From NCBI RefSeq assembly GCF_011075055.1, contig NC_058151.1, forward strand, positions 6,342,251 to 6,406,250: DNA of 64,000 nucleotides. Reading direction: 5' to 3'. This DNA comes from Mangifera indica (lineage: Eukaryota; Streptophyta; Magnoliopsida; Sapindales; Anacardiaceae). The position numbers and the translations under genes are program-made. Below the pieces are notes generated by a model. That model searched no databases, was not told the DNA's origin, and worked only from the letters and a program-made list of their open reading frames with translations. Within the stretch, counting starts at the first letter, position 1. Each line of letters opens with the position of its first letter. Below are positions 46,507-58,500 of this stretch, in pieces.

Positions 46507-47795
46507 CACGATTAGTTGTCAAAGGTTTCATTAAAAAGTATGACATCAACTATGATGAAACCATTTCGCTAGTTGTTATACTTAAGTCTATTAGAATTAT
46601 GCTTGTTATAGTTGTGTACTATGACTATGAAATATTTAATATGGATGTCAAGACTGCCCTCTTGAAAGGGTTTATATTGCGTTACCCAATGGTTTAGTTC
46701 TTGCTAGATAAGCAAAGAAAGTATGTAAACTAGAAAAGTCCATTTATATACTAAAGTAAACTTCGAGAAGCTAGAATATTCGTTTTGATGAAGTTATTTA
46801 TATGTCTATGACATCTTGATTATTGGAAATGACATACCAAACTTGCAATCGGTTAAAACTTGATTATCCAAGTGTTTCTCTATACAAGACTTAGTGGAAA
46901 CAACCTACAATCTCGGGATTAAAATTTACCAAGATAGAGAGCATAAAATACTAGGTCTAAGTCAAAACATATACATAGACAAGGTTTTTACTAGATTCTA
47001 TATGGAAGAATATGAGAAAAGATTTATACCCATGTCCTTTAGTGTATATCTTTCAAAAGATACGTTTCCTAGTACACAATTTAATAGAGATAAAATGAGT
47101 AGAATTCCATATGCCATAGTTATAGGATTAATCATATACGTCATGCTATGCATAGGGATTGATGTCTCATGCGCCTAGAATATTTGTAGTAGATATCAAT
47201 CTAATTCAAGTGAAAAGCACTAGATGGCTATCAAGAACATTTTAAAATACCTGAGAAGGACTAAAGATATGTTCTTAGTTTATAGAGGGGAATTTGAACT
47301 CATAGTAAAAGGCTATAATGACACTATTTTCCAAATTGATCAAGATGATTACAAATCCCAATCATGGTTTGTGTTTTGTTTGAGTAGTGGTGCAGTTAGC
47401 TAGAAAAGTTCCCAGCAAAATACAATGGCTAATTCTATAACAGAGTCTAAGTATATTGCCCTCTCAAAAATGATAAAAAGAAGCTATATAGATTAAAAAG
47501 TTTGTGATTAAACTTGGAGTACTTCCAAGTATTGTTGAGTTGATTGAGCTTCATTACAATTAACAATTGAGTGACTATTTAGGCAAATGAGCCATTGTCT
47601 CATTAGGCAAATTACACAATTTAGACGATATCACCTGATCTGAGAGATTGTACAATGAGGTGACATAAAGATAACAAGGACTGATATAGATGATAATTTA
47701 GTTAACTTACTCACAAAACCTTTGTTGTAGTAGAAACATGATCGACATGTAGTTAAGCTAGGTATTAGATATATGACCAATTGGTTATAATGCAA
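45906..47795 (+). pseudogene. Copia pol: end of integrase, reverse transcriptase and RNase H, broken
   Basis: 45990-46060 gives VFVVHTSVFLKKEF, the linker after integrase. 46446-46697 is the RT start: GFQKKKTNMESNMYTYKARL then VVKGFIKKYDINYDETIS and NMDVKTALLKGF. About 46800 gives VYVYDILIIGNDIPNLQSVK, where the YVDD site is altered. 46894-47178 continues NLGIKIYQDREHKILGLSQN to RIPYAIVIGLIIYVMLCIGI. RNase H follows to about 47560 (IKNILKYLRRTKDMFLVY, TESKYIALSKMIK). Stops and frame changes throughout; inactive. Confidence 0.88.
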
Positions 47796-47804
47796 ATAAG
47801 AGAT

Positions 47805-49650
47805 TGTTAGGGTAGGTGCCCTAGAGTCAATTGAATTTTATATTTGTGAATATAATTTTATATTAATCATTAATAAAATGATTTATTGTTATTCAATTCA
47901 TATGTTGATTGTATGAATAATATACCCTTAGAATAGTAGAATTGTGATAAGAGGATCAGACGATTGATCATGATAACCCTATATACTCATTAAATGGTCA
48001 TTATATAAATATTCGTAATCTTGACATTATATAAATAGGGGTACATGTAATGGTGATGAGATTATCATAATATTGAATGACCCCACAAAAAGCGATGACA
48101 GTTCTCACATATCAAAGTTGTTGTGGACAACTTGGTGTAACACATGAGTTCACTTTATAGACGTGTTCATTAGACTAATCTAACCAAAGGATATCCATAT
48201 AGATGATTGTTTAGTATCTATAAAATAAATCCTCTAAACACTGTAGGTGCATGTGATCCTTTGACTTAAGATCGTCAAACTATCTTGTGTAAGGATTGGT
48301 ATGATTTGACATTATCTAATATGTTGTCATAATTGGGATAACTATAAAGATAGTAATTGTCCATATTGTAAGATACATGGAGGTTATAGTTGATTGATAA
48401 AAAATTCATCACTCATGAACAGAGGGAAATATATCTTACATGAGAATACTGAATGACATCTATGACTGTTTGAATCTATAGCCACATTAGGATGAATCTG
48501 TAGTGTAATCCATGTTAATCATTGATATGTATTAATTCATACCAAGGAATCACTGAGATAAACACATTTATATGTCTTAGCCTAAAAAGATATTGATTGA
48601 TAAAATAATTGAATTGGACATAACTGTGATGTTGTGAAAGCTTAAGAGATGTCCCTTAGCACTCTATCGTTCGAATGGCCATGATGCTTTACTAGAGACC
48701 AATCTTGGTCTATGTTTGTGTTCAGCCTAATTCCTAACATTATAACTTAATAGAGAGCTTATGGGTTATACGTATAAAGAAGTTGAATCAAACTCAGAAG
48801 AGTGAATTATATGTTGACATTCTTGGTGTTCAAGACTAAAAGAGATCATGAATAGACTAGGTTTGCCCAATAGGTTGAAAGGACGCAATTTGACCATAAG
48901 TTGACTAAGTTGCAACTGTGCACTTGGTAAGATGGTACTAACCATGTAAATGCATGATATCGATCAATACCATGCAATAAAACTTGTTGGTTGGCATATA
49001 TATGTATGCCAATCGTGTAAGTGTGTGGCCATACTTGTCGACACACATTTGTGTGCCAACTATTAAGGCTTAGCCATGTGAGAGGCACATATTGTGTGCT
49101 AACTGTGCAAGGCTTGACCATGTTGGCTAGTACATATATGTGTGCCAGCCATGTGGCTTTAAGAATGTTGACTATGAATTTTACATACCAATCATGCATG
49201 TGTGTTGAAGGTGTCATGCACATTTGGAATTTTAGCCTTGCTTGAAAAGCTGCACATATATAAAAAGTCATATTTTTTGCATAAATATATAGATAAACAA
49301 ACACAAAAAGCCCTAGCCATTAGTTCATTCTCTCCCCTATCCTGAATAGTAATTCTAATTGAGAGCCCTAGTAACCTCTTTGCCTGAATTTCCTTTGTTT
49401 ATGTTCATGCTCCACGTGGATACCAATACATTGCCTTGTGGGGGTTGGATAACACATTTTGTTTAGCCACATGAAGTTTTGAATTAGCCATCAATGTAGG
49501 TATAAACCTAAAACACTTTATGAGTGCTTTTGCATATTCATGACATATGTTTAAAAGAGGTATCTTGGCTAGAGGGTTTTTAGGATTGTTTGATTTTTAA
49601 ATTTTAAATTCCGTTGTGCTACCAATTATTGATTATCTGAAAACCCTATA
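47805..49650 (+). repeat. 3' LTR of copia element (1846 bp)
   Basis: TGTTAGGGTAGGTGCC to ...GAAAACCCTATA. It contains a run of variable units with ACATATATGTGTGCCAGCCAT (about 48990-49210), the counterpart of the left-LTR array. Confidence 0.85.
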
Positions 49651-49737
49651 TGAGAATCTAATTTTCTAAAACTTAAAGGATGAAAATGTGTTATTTTAGC
49701 AAACCTTAGGGGGGAAATAATCCTTTGACCTTAAAAC
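49651..49737. mobile_element. MITE family 2, copy 2, right part
   Basis: TGAGAATCTAATTTTCTAAA to AATAATCCTTTGACC completes the element whose left part is at 40560-41039. It confirms the right boundary of the copia insertion, although the 5 bp on each side (TAAAA and TGAGA) do not match as a target duplication. Confidence 0.6.
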
Positions 49738-50488
49738 TTTTATTTATTTTGATTAATGAGATATTAATTTAAAGGCCAAATGACTTATTCTCAAGCAGGG
49801 TTCAGTTCATTGACAAAGTTCATCCATTAAATTTCAGAAATTCAAAATATCACCTGTCATCCAATTCTATTAGTTTAGGTTTAAATTACTAATTTATCTC
49901 TTTAGTATAATGACCAAAATACCCTCATTAATTAATATAGTTTATAGTATTCATTTAGATTGTTTAATTGTGTAATTAAATTTAAATTACTAAATTACCC
50001 TTTTAGTATAATGACAAAATTTTCCCTTATATTAAAATTGAAATTTAAAAGCAACATAACTAGCATTAATTTACCAATGTGACTTTTCAAAAGACCTGAC
50101 AAAATTTGACACGACCTATTAACTCAACACGAAAAAATAGAGTTAAAGTTATGTTCTTTTACGTGAAAAATAGTTCAAGTTAGTTTAAACTGATCCTAAA
50201 AAATTAGATTGTGCTAGGGTTGATACAAAGCCAACCGAATTGACTTGAACTAACCTAAAAATTGATAATACTACTATTGAATTATTATTATTATTATTAG
50301 TAACACTACCATTGAAAATTGGTACTTGAAACCAACCTAATGAAGTTGAAACACTTGTTTGCCCTAAAGATTGGTTGTTTGATCGAATTGGTAACTTTAT
50401 TACTGAATTACTATTATAGTTTTAAATATGATTTACATATTTATTTTTCACCAATTTCTCTCTATGTTGATTCAGAAGAAAATGACTT
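49738..50488. other. No gene; AT-rich, partial TIR-element sequence
   Basis: 49773-49870 starts GGCCAAATGACTTATTCTC, like the ends of the 39634 element, so another worn member may begin here. The remainder is AT-rich, with an (ATT)n run at 50282-50300. No coding region recognised. Confidence 0.45.
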
Positions 50489-51513
50489 TCATTTGAGTGA
50501 GCTTAGACTGTATGTAGTGTTTTCATATTTAGGTTCATAAATAAAATACACTTCAACCAAAAATTCTTTAACATAATCTATTTTGAAAGCTAAAGGCTCT
50601 AAAATATTATCACTTATAACTTGTAATAAAATTTCAATTTTTAATAATTTTGCCTTGGGATATAATACGATAACATCAAACAGTAAAAAAGTTTCTTTCA
50701 AATATTTTAAAAAGTTTTCTTCCATTAGGGTTGCAAAGCAATGCCTCCAAAAATATTATGAATTTTATGGTCTTTAAAAATAAAACTAATGTTCATTGTA
50801 CAATATAAAATCAAACAAGCTGTTGAATAATAAACTCTAGAACATTAATCAATAGTAGTTTCTAAGGGTTCTAACATATTTATTAAAGTTTCGACAATGT
50901 CCCAATCATATTCAATAAAAAAAATAGGATTTTCAGAATTTTTTGGTTGTGCATTAAAAATTGTGTTATTGTTGTTCATATCATTCACAAGATTTTAATA
51001 TTAAATATGTTGAGTTCTATCTAACTTTAATATCAGTTTTTAATTTTTCTTTTTTAATCTTATTTGCTTACACATGTTATGGGGATAATGAAATATTAGT
51101 GATAACATATCTAGTTGCTCTTATTTGATATTTTCTTGACGTCATTCTTTCTTATGCTATCAAATTCACTATATGATAAACACATCTAATATAAAATAGT
51201 TTTTTATCAAATAGTAAACTTAAATGTTTTATCATTAATTTGATATCATTATCATTGGATTTTGTATCATCAAATGTAGTAAAAAAAAAATATATTTATT
51301 TATATTATTTTCATTAAATATGTTAGCTAATGCACTATAAATGATCTCACCAATATGAGGATATTTTAATAGGAAATTAATTAAAATAACGATTTTTTTT
51401 ACCCACATATACCTTTTCAGAGAGTTTTTTTTTTTTTTTTCATTATACATTTCTAGCCAAATAGTACTTGCATAACCAATTTTATACCTAATTTTGTAGA
51501 AAGGAGAGCTCAC
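50489..51513 (-). pseudogene. hAT-family transposase, broken
   Basis: Three blocks in order on the minus strand. 51513-51235: WVKKIVILINFLLKYPHIGE, then IIYSALANIFNENNINKYIF, matching the hAT catalytic-domain motif around PHTGE..I. About 50960-50860: IEYDWDIVETLINMLEPLET, the segment before the YPT motif. 50725-50489: MEENFLKYLKETFLLFDVIV, YPKAKLL and EILLQVISDNI, the region normally holding LDPRxKL. Stops and frame shifts separate the blocks. The BED zinc finger upstream and the hATC dimerisation domain downstream are not recognisable. Remnant of an Ac/Tam3-type element, inactive. Confidence 0.7.
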
Positions 51514-53040
51514 GCATGCATATAATTTTCATGCACTCACGTATACTGTTCTATCAAACAAAATTAGTTCTAATGATTTTGACTACCAAAATCTTTGTAA
51601 TCTTCATGTAATCAAGAAGAAATGGCTTTATAAGTTAGTATTATGCATTTTGTTTACATTTTTTTGTTTCATACTTGAAAAGTTTTTCGACAAAAATTTT
51701 GTGATTTCACTCTGATTCTCTTAGTTTTTTGCTATGAAAATGTTGTTGTTGCATGCCTAATTATGTAATCAGTTGTGTAATAGATAATCCATAACACCCA
51801 TAAGTATGTCTCGAGAAAAAATAGTCTTTGTGCATGAAGGTGATTGATGTGTGAATGGTTTAAAGTAAATTATATGTTAAAGTATGAAGTTTAGGGGACA
51901 CACACTCGTCTACTTGAAGGCCACGCTTGTACGTCACTGCCACATCAACTGAATAAGGTGATTTTCAAGTGAAATTTAAATGAAGTGATACACAATCGTG
52001 CATAGTGGATAAACGCTAGTGTATAACATTGCGCAGTTTCAACTTAAAAAAAGGCATGATGGTTGTGTTTTAAGGATTTTTATTCCTATCTTTAAACACA
52101 CAATCATAGAGAGAGAAACGAGTATTGAAGCTCATTGACCAACTATCTTATGGCAACTCCAGGAATTGTTTTTTGATGACATAGTGACAGAAAAGTTAGA
52201 GAGAAGGAAACTTGTTTGTGCTTAAGTTACCACAAATTTAAGGTAAGTAGGGATTCTTTTACCCCTTTCTTTGAGTATTATGGAGCACTGAATTAAGATA
52301 TGTCTTTATTAATTGGATGCTTTTATGCGATAATATTGTGGTAATTATGAATGGTTTTGCTATGCTATTGTGAATATATATAATTTGAGATGTTGATTCA
52401 TATATGTATTAATATATGATATAGTGATAATGAATCCATTCTTGATGTATGTTATATGTGATGTGTGTCTAAATTATTGGAAATATTGTATGGTACGGTG
52501 AGATTGGGTGAAAGGATAAGTATAAGTATATATGCTTTTTGGAGTTTAATAGTTTGGGTTTGGTATTAAGTGAGTTTGTTGATTAATGATTTCTTAGCAT
52601 TCATTTGTGTTTAAGTTGGGTTATATTAATGCCTAAAACATGTTTCCATGCCAAAGAATTGAATAGGCAGTGATAGAATGCTTAGAAACAAACTAGGGAT
52701 CAAATTTAGGCTTTCCTGATTTGTTTTATGGCATATGGCCATGTGGTATGGGACACACATCCATGTACATAAACACCAATTTTTCAGTAGAGTTTTCCAG
52801 TAGTTTGGTGGTCATTGAACACTGTTAACAATTAAACAGTCAACTGAGGCATGGGATTTACTTTTGTATAGCTTTAACACAATTGTGTATGAGGTAAAAT
52901 AACTAGAATACCCTTATGTAGTATTATTGAGATGAGTATAAAAATGGAAAGCGCGTTAATTTTATTAGAAGGTACATACCTGTGTTGATAAGGTACAACC
53001 TTGTGCATATAGAAAATACTATACGAGGAAGAAGGTCATA
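51514..53040. other. No gene; LTR-like sequence in second half
   Basis: 51514-52250 is unassigned AT-rich sequence. About 52260-53040 resembles 62740-63560 near the end of the window (both contain GCCATGTGGTATRGGACACA and ATGAGTATAAAAAT), so both are likely LTR pieces of one gypsy family. Exact ends not seen. Confidence 0.45.
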
Positions 53041-54956
53041 TATGTTTAAAGAGGGGGTAAAATGGTTATTTTAGAAGGATTTAAGAGATAAAGTGTGAAT
53101 GTAAATTGAATGGCACACTTGAAATTATATAATGGTGCTAAGGGTTTTTGGTAATTGGTTAAGAATAAAAGTCATTTTTGGAGAATACTAAAGGTAAATT
53201 AGTCCAAAATGCTTATAAAACAACAAAACTATTCATTTTCTTCTTCCTTGGCCAAGAATCCTCCATAACTTCACTAAAGTTTTTCTTCAAACAAAAATTC
53301 AAAACCTAGCTAAATCATCTAATTTTCAGAGTTTCTAGTTATAAAAAGTGTAGATCTATCAATTCTGGTAAGTTCTAAGATAAGAAGTTTAATTTTTAAG
53401 AGATGTAAAGTTTAGAGTTTTGATGGATGATTATGTTTTTGTTTGATTAAGATTGCTAGGAAGAAGAAAAGAAGGAGGATAGACTTAAATCACTTAATTA
53501 GCAAAGAAAAGGCAAGAATTTCATAGTTTACATACTTGAAGTAATTTGAGTTAGGTTATTCAAATAACCTTTACTTGTATAAGTGTGTAGGGTATATAAT
53601 TAAGGTGATTTATGCTTAAAAGAATAAAGAAATTTATTAGGACTTATGATGTAATTTTTGGCCATAAGGGTATTTTAGACATTTTTTATTCTTAGGGTTA
53701 GCTTAGTTGATTTTGTGCATTTAGTATGTGAGAAATGATAAATTGATGGAAGAATTTGCACTACGAGTAGGCATGTAATTTTCGGCCATAAGGGTAAAAG
53801 TGTCATTTTATGTGTTGTAAGTTAATTTTTGCTTAATTATGTGTGTGATATATGTAATAACCCTTATATTAAGTTTATATTGTATATTTTGAAATCAATT
53901 TGATGCATGAGGTATATATAAAGCACGAGAAAATAAAATGATGTTTGGTAAAGACTGAAAAGAATGAGAAAAAAACAATGAATATGTATATTTCATATAT
54001 GGTTATATAAGGAATGATAGCATATGCATGTTTTCAGTAAAATAAAAAAAAGGAAAAACGTTTCCTAAGTCATGCATGTTTTCAGAAAATAGAAAACAAG
54101 TGTTTTTTTTTTAGTTTTATAATGACTCACATGATACAGAAAAGCAAAAAACATGCTTAAAATCTTTACACACGAGCTGTACTATATAGACAACAAAGAA
54201 AAATATCAGCTATACTATGTGGACATGAAAAAAATGTCAGTTGTACTATATGGATAACAAAGAAAAATAGTGAAATATGCGTGTAAGAGAGGATTGCACC
54301 TCGTATGGTGACTGCATGTACTATCATATGTAGTCTAGATCGGTCAATGAAAATATTTGATAAACAAAAAAAAAAGAATTAGCAAATATTTTATGAAAGT
54401 CATTTGCATTAGAATCAGGCATGCAAGCTTATGTGGTTGATTAGCAGTTAAGCAAGATGTATGATGATAAAATAGAAAAGTCATGACACTCATACATGCA
54501 TAAATCATAACGTGAGAATCGTACTTGTATAGTAAGAAAATGAATAAATATATGAATGAAGAGAATTATGAGATGTGGTTAATGTATGTTCCGTGTAAAT
54601 TATCTTGTATGTGAATAGCCCAGACATGTTGAGTATGGAAGAGATTAATACTATTATGAAATGCTTTGAGTATTTAGTATGATTTTCTTACTAAGCCATA
54701 GTCGCTCACTCTATTTAATTTAATATTTTTACAAGTAAAGAGCTACAACAAAGGTTCCTAGGGAGCACTAGTGAGACATAAGACTGAGGGAGAAAGATGT
54801 CATATTTTTGTTAATTTATATGTTTTAGGTATATATGTGAATATATGCACATATATATACTTGATTTAGATATTGGTGAATATGTATATATTTTGGTTCC
54901 TATATGTATATATGTGGTTGTTGTATTAATGTGCATGTACATCTATATAATGGTTA

Positions 54957-55003
<47 letters not shown>

Positions 55004-55246
55004 GTTAATTGTTGGAATTGGTTATAAGGTTCCTGTGGGTGGTAATTTTTTTGATAGTGACTATGATTTATTTATTCCATTAATTGTGATTGATTTGGTG
55101 AAAATCCAGTTGGTTGGTAGGACTATTTTGTGTGAATTGCTAATTAGAAGTGCTACAGAGCATAATAAAAAATTCCTCGGGCCCTCTAAAATAAGGGAAC
55201 TCTTGCTGTTTTTCTGTAACACACCTATTGGTTAGGAGAGGTTACT
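53041..55246 (+). repeat. 5' LTR of chromovirus (5' end lost)
   Basis: Shared with the 3' LTR at both edges: GGGGTAAAATGG at 53045 (60246 in the 3' LTR) and AAGGGAACTCTTGC at about 55193 (60429 in the 3' LTR). The intervening 2 kb is absent from the 3' LTR, but most of it matches the inverted LTR at 43655-45400. The TGTAACACCC start is missing here. Confidence 0.75.
54955..55001. repeat. (AT)n microsatellite
   Basis: A perfect run of about 22 AT units within the chromovirus LTR. A (TAATA)n-type run of about 28 bp is at 55288-55317. Confidence 0.9.
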
Positions 55247-55250
55247 TTTT

Positions 55251-55263
55251 TGGTACCAGAATG
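55251..55263 (+). promoter_or_regulatory. Primer binding site of chromovirus
   Basis: TGGTACCAGAATG, about five bases after the LTR end, is a worn version of the methionine-tRNA complement TGGTATCAGAGC. Confidence 0.55.
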
Positions 55264-55563
55264 CAATTTTGGGCACTTAAAGGTAGATATAATATAATAT
55301 AATATAATATAATATATAGTTTTGCTTTATGGTATTGCAGAGGTGCCCCTCATGTCTCATAGATCAGCTCTTGAGAATAGACTACAGTAACTTGTTTTCT
55401 TTGCCTGTAATCCAATAGTAGAATGATAAAATCCTGATGTAGTTATTAGATGAGGAGTACCACAAGACGAGGATAGAGTCATGGAAAAGGTATTCAAAGA
55501 GAGATAGGAGAGTCGTCTAACCTTACCCTATCAGGTGGTTCAAGATTTAGGCTAGTAGAAATC

Positions 55564-58500
55564 AGAGATATAGTCAGTTAGATGTTGACCAAGAGTCAAA
55601 ATAGACCCATACCTGAAAATATAGTCAGAGATGCAATCCGAGATGAGATTAAAAGTAAGATTAGTGAAGAGGTCATAGAAGCAATTAGAAATGAAATGAA
55701 GAATAAAAGGAAATGAGAAGTTGGAGCTCAGAGGTGGCCTGAGCCCATTTATTCCTTACCTAATCAGCATACCCCTCTTAAATTTAAAGGTACTAAAGAT
55801 CATCTGGTGGTTGATGAGTGGATCAAACATGTGGAAAGTACTATAGATTTGTTTCTTATGATTGATAGAAAAAAAGTTCGGTATGTTAGTTTCTTGATGA
55901 AGAGAGAGAGCCACGTATGGTGGGATCTAGTTAAAAAAACCAAAAATGTCGATCTGATGACTTAGCAAGACTTCAAAAGGGCATTTGGGGTTTAATACAA
56001 AACAGTTGATATGGTAGTAGTCAAAGTTCAGGAGTTCATTTCTTTATAGTAAGGAGAGGGTTTAGTAAAGGATTATTCTACCTGTTTTGAAGTCCTATCT
56101 AGTTTTACTTCAGGTATGGTAAGTACACCTAGTCTTCGACTAGACAAATTTCTTTAGGGCCTTAGACCAAAGATAGCCTTACATATGCTAGCTGGACCAC
56201 AACCTCCTCAAATTTATGAAGAGGCATTGGAGAGAGTATTGAAGTTGGAGGTATATGTTAATGAGCTACCTAATAATGCACCCTCCATGACAACACCTCA
56301 GTCAATAACAATACCCCAGATAGTGATGCCAAGTCGATTAGCTCTACATGTTTCATTGACTGTTTCAACACTTGCTATAACATCATGGGGTAGTTCAATT
56401 GGCTCCAGTTTCATAAACAACATCTGAAAAAGATAATTCCAGTAAAAAACAAATAGAAAAGGTGGGAAGAGTGACAAGAAGCCTAGAAAAGAAAATATTC
56501 CCTAGTGTCAGATTTGTGGGAGACGTCATAGTAAGGAATGTTGGTATAGGTGTCGACAACTAGGGCATATAACAAAGGATTGCCAGAGTACTGAGGTGTT
56601 AGTCCTGATACAGCCATAATAAATCCCAATTCTACCAGTGTAACTAGGGAGAGGTACTAATGCATGAGTCTATGCAGTTACCCATAGTTAGACAGAGGCT
56701 AGCCCATCTACTATTACTAGTAAGCTCTTATTACACTATGTTTCATTGCATACATTAGTTGATTTAAAAGTTACACACTCCTCTATTGCACTGGGGGTTA
56801 TTAAAAGGGTAGTTTTACTGACTGTTAGATCTACCCATTCCATTAGAGTTGAGATGCGGGATGGTGGGAGTGTGATTACTAATAAGATGTTAAAGGACTA
56901 GAGGGTAGTGATACATGAGAGAGAGTTAGAGGCAGACTTAATTATCTTTGATATGTCCGATTTTGATATTATCTTGGGCATGAATTTTTTAGAAAGATAT
57001 AGAGTCAAAACTGATTGTGGCAAAAGAAAAAAGCTCGATTCCAACTCAATAGTGGGGACCACTTCAGCTTCAAAGAGGGTCATCAACTTAGTATGATGAT
57101 TAGCAGTGCAAAGATGCAAAAATTGTTGAAATTGGGTGTACCGAATATTTAGCTCATATGGTACATGAACATGATATTAAAAAATTGGGTGTTTAGGATG
57201 TACCAATAATATGAGATTTCCTAGATGTTTTTCCTGATGAGCTACCAGGTTTACCTCTAAAGAGAGAGCTGGAGTTCAGTATAGAGTTAGAACCTGGCTT
57301 AGCCCTAATTTCAAAGGCCTCTTACCAAATGGCTCCAACTGAATTACAAGAATTAAAGAAACAGTTACAACAACTTTTAGATAAGGGTTTTATTTGACCC
57401 AACGACTCTCATTGGGGAGCACTCATACTATTTGTTAAAAAGAATGATGGGTCGCTCTGTATGTGTATAGATTACAAGAAGTTAAATAAATTAACAATGA
57501 AGAATAAATGCCTATTACCTCGAATTGATGATTTATTTTATCAACTGAGGGTAGCTTTTGTGTTTTCCAAGATTGACTTGAGGTCAGGTTATCACCAAGT
57601 GAGGATTGTAAAGTAAGATATTCTGAAGACAACTTTTCAAACTAGCTATGAGCACTATAAGTTTGTGGTGATACCTTATGGATTGACTAATACCCCAACA
57701 ATCTTTATGGATTTAATAAATCGAGTATTTCATGATTGACTTGACAAATTCTTAGTGATATTTATTGATGATATCTTGATATATTCTAGATCAGAAGAAG
57801 AACATACTAAACACTTGAGATTTATGCTACAAAGATTGAGAGAAAAGAAATTGTATGCCAAATTCTTTAAGTGTGAATTCTGATTGGACTGAGTAGCATT
57901 TTCAGGACACGTGGTTACTAAGAAAGGTATAGTTGTGGACCCTAATAAAGTGGAAACAATACTTGAATGGGCAAGGCCAAAGACGGTAAAAGAGATCAGA
58001 AGTTTTGAGGGTTAGTCGACTATTACAAGAGATATGCACAGGGTTTTGCTTGGTTAGCGAGGCCACTTACAGCTCTTACCAAACAAGGAACTCCTTTTCT
58101 ATGGAGTAATACTTGCGAAAAAAAGTTTCCAAAAGCTAAAAAGATGGTTAACTACAACTTCTATCTTAATATTACTAGATGAGGGTATAGACTATGATAT
58201 TTATTGTGATGCCTTGCATAATAGCTTGAGAGCTATGCTAATGTAGAAAGGTAAGGTGATAGCGTATGCCTTTCGATAGTTAAAAAATTATGAAACATGT
58301 TACCTTACCCATGATTTAGAATTAGCGGCAGTGGTTTTTGCTATAAAAATCTGGAGGCATTTTTTATATGGAGTTAAATGAAACATCTATACCGACCATA
58401 AAAGTCTAAAATATTTTCACTAAAAAAGATTTAAATATACGACAAAGTAGATGGTTAGTGCTAGTCAAAGATTATGACTGTGACATTAAATATCAGTCGG

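Larger units (their letters stand above)
41040..49650 (+). mobile_element. Ty1/copia retrotransposon, decayed and internally interrupted
   Basis: Two LTRs starting TGTTAGGGTA (41040-42644 and 47805-49650), a primer site after the left LTR, degenerate pol with RT and RNase H at the right end, and sequence before the right LTR (KLGIRYMTNWL then AATAAGAGAT) typical of copia ends. Gag and most of integrase are missing or unrecognisable. A MITE (42975-43348) and a minus-strand gypsy LTR (43655-45478) lie in the interior, and a 430-bp block of pol is duplicated. The LTRs differ by many substitutions and indels, so the insertion is old. Confidence 0.85.
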
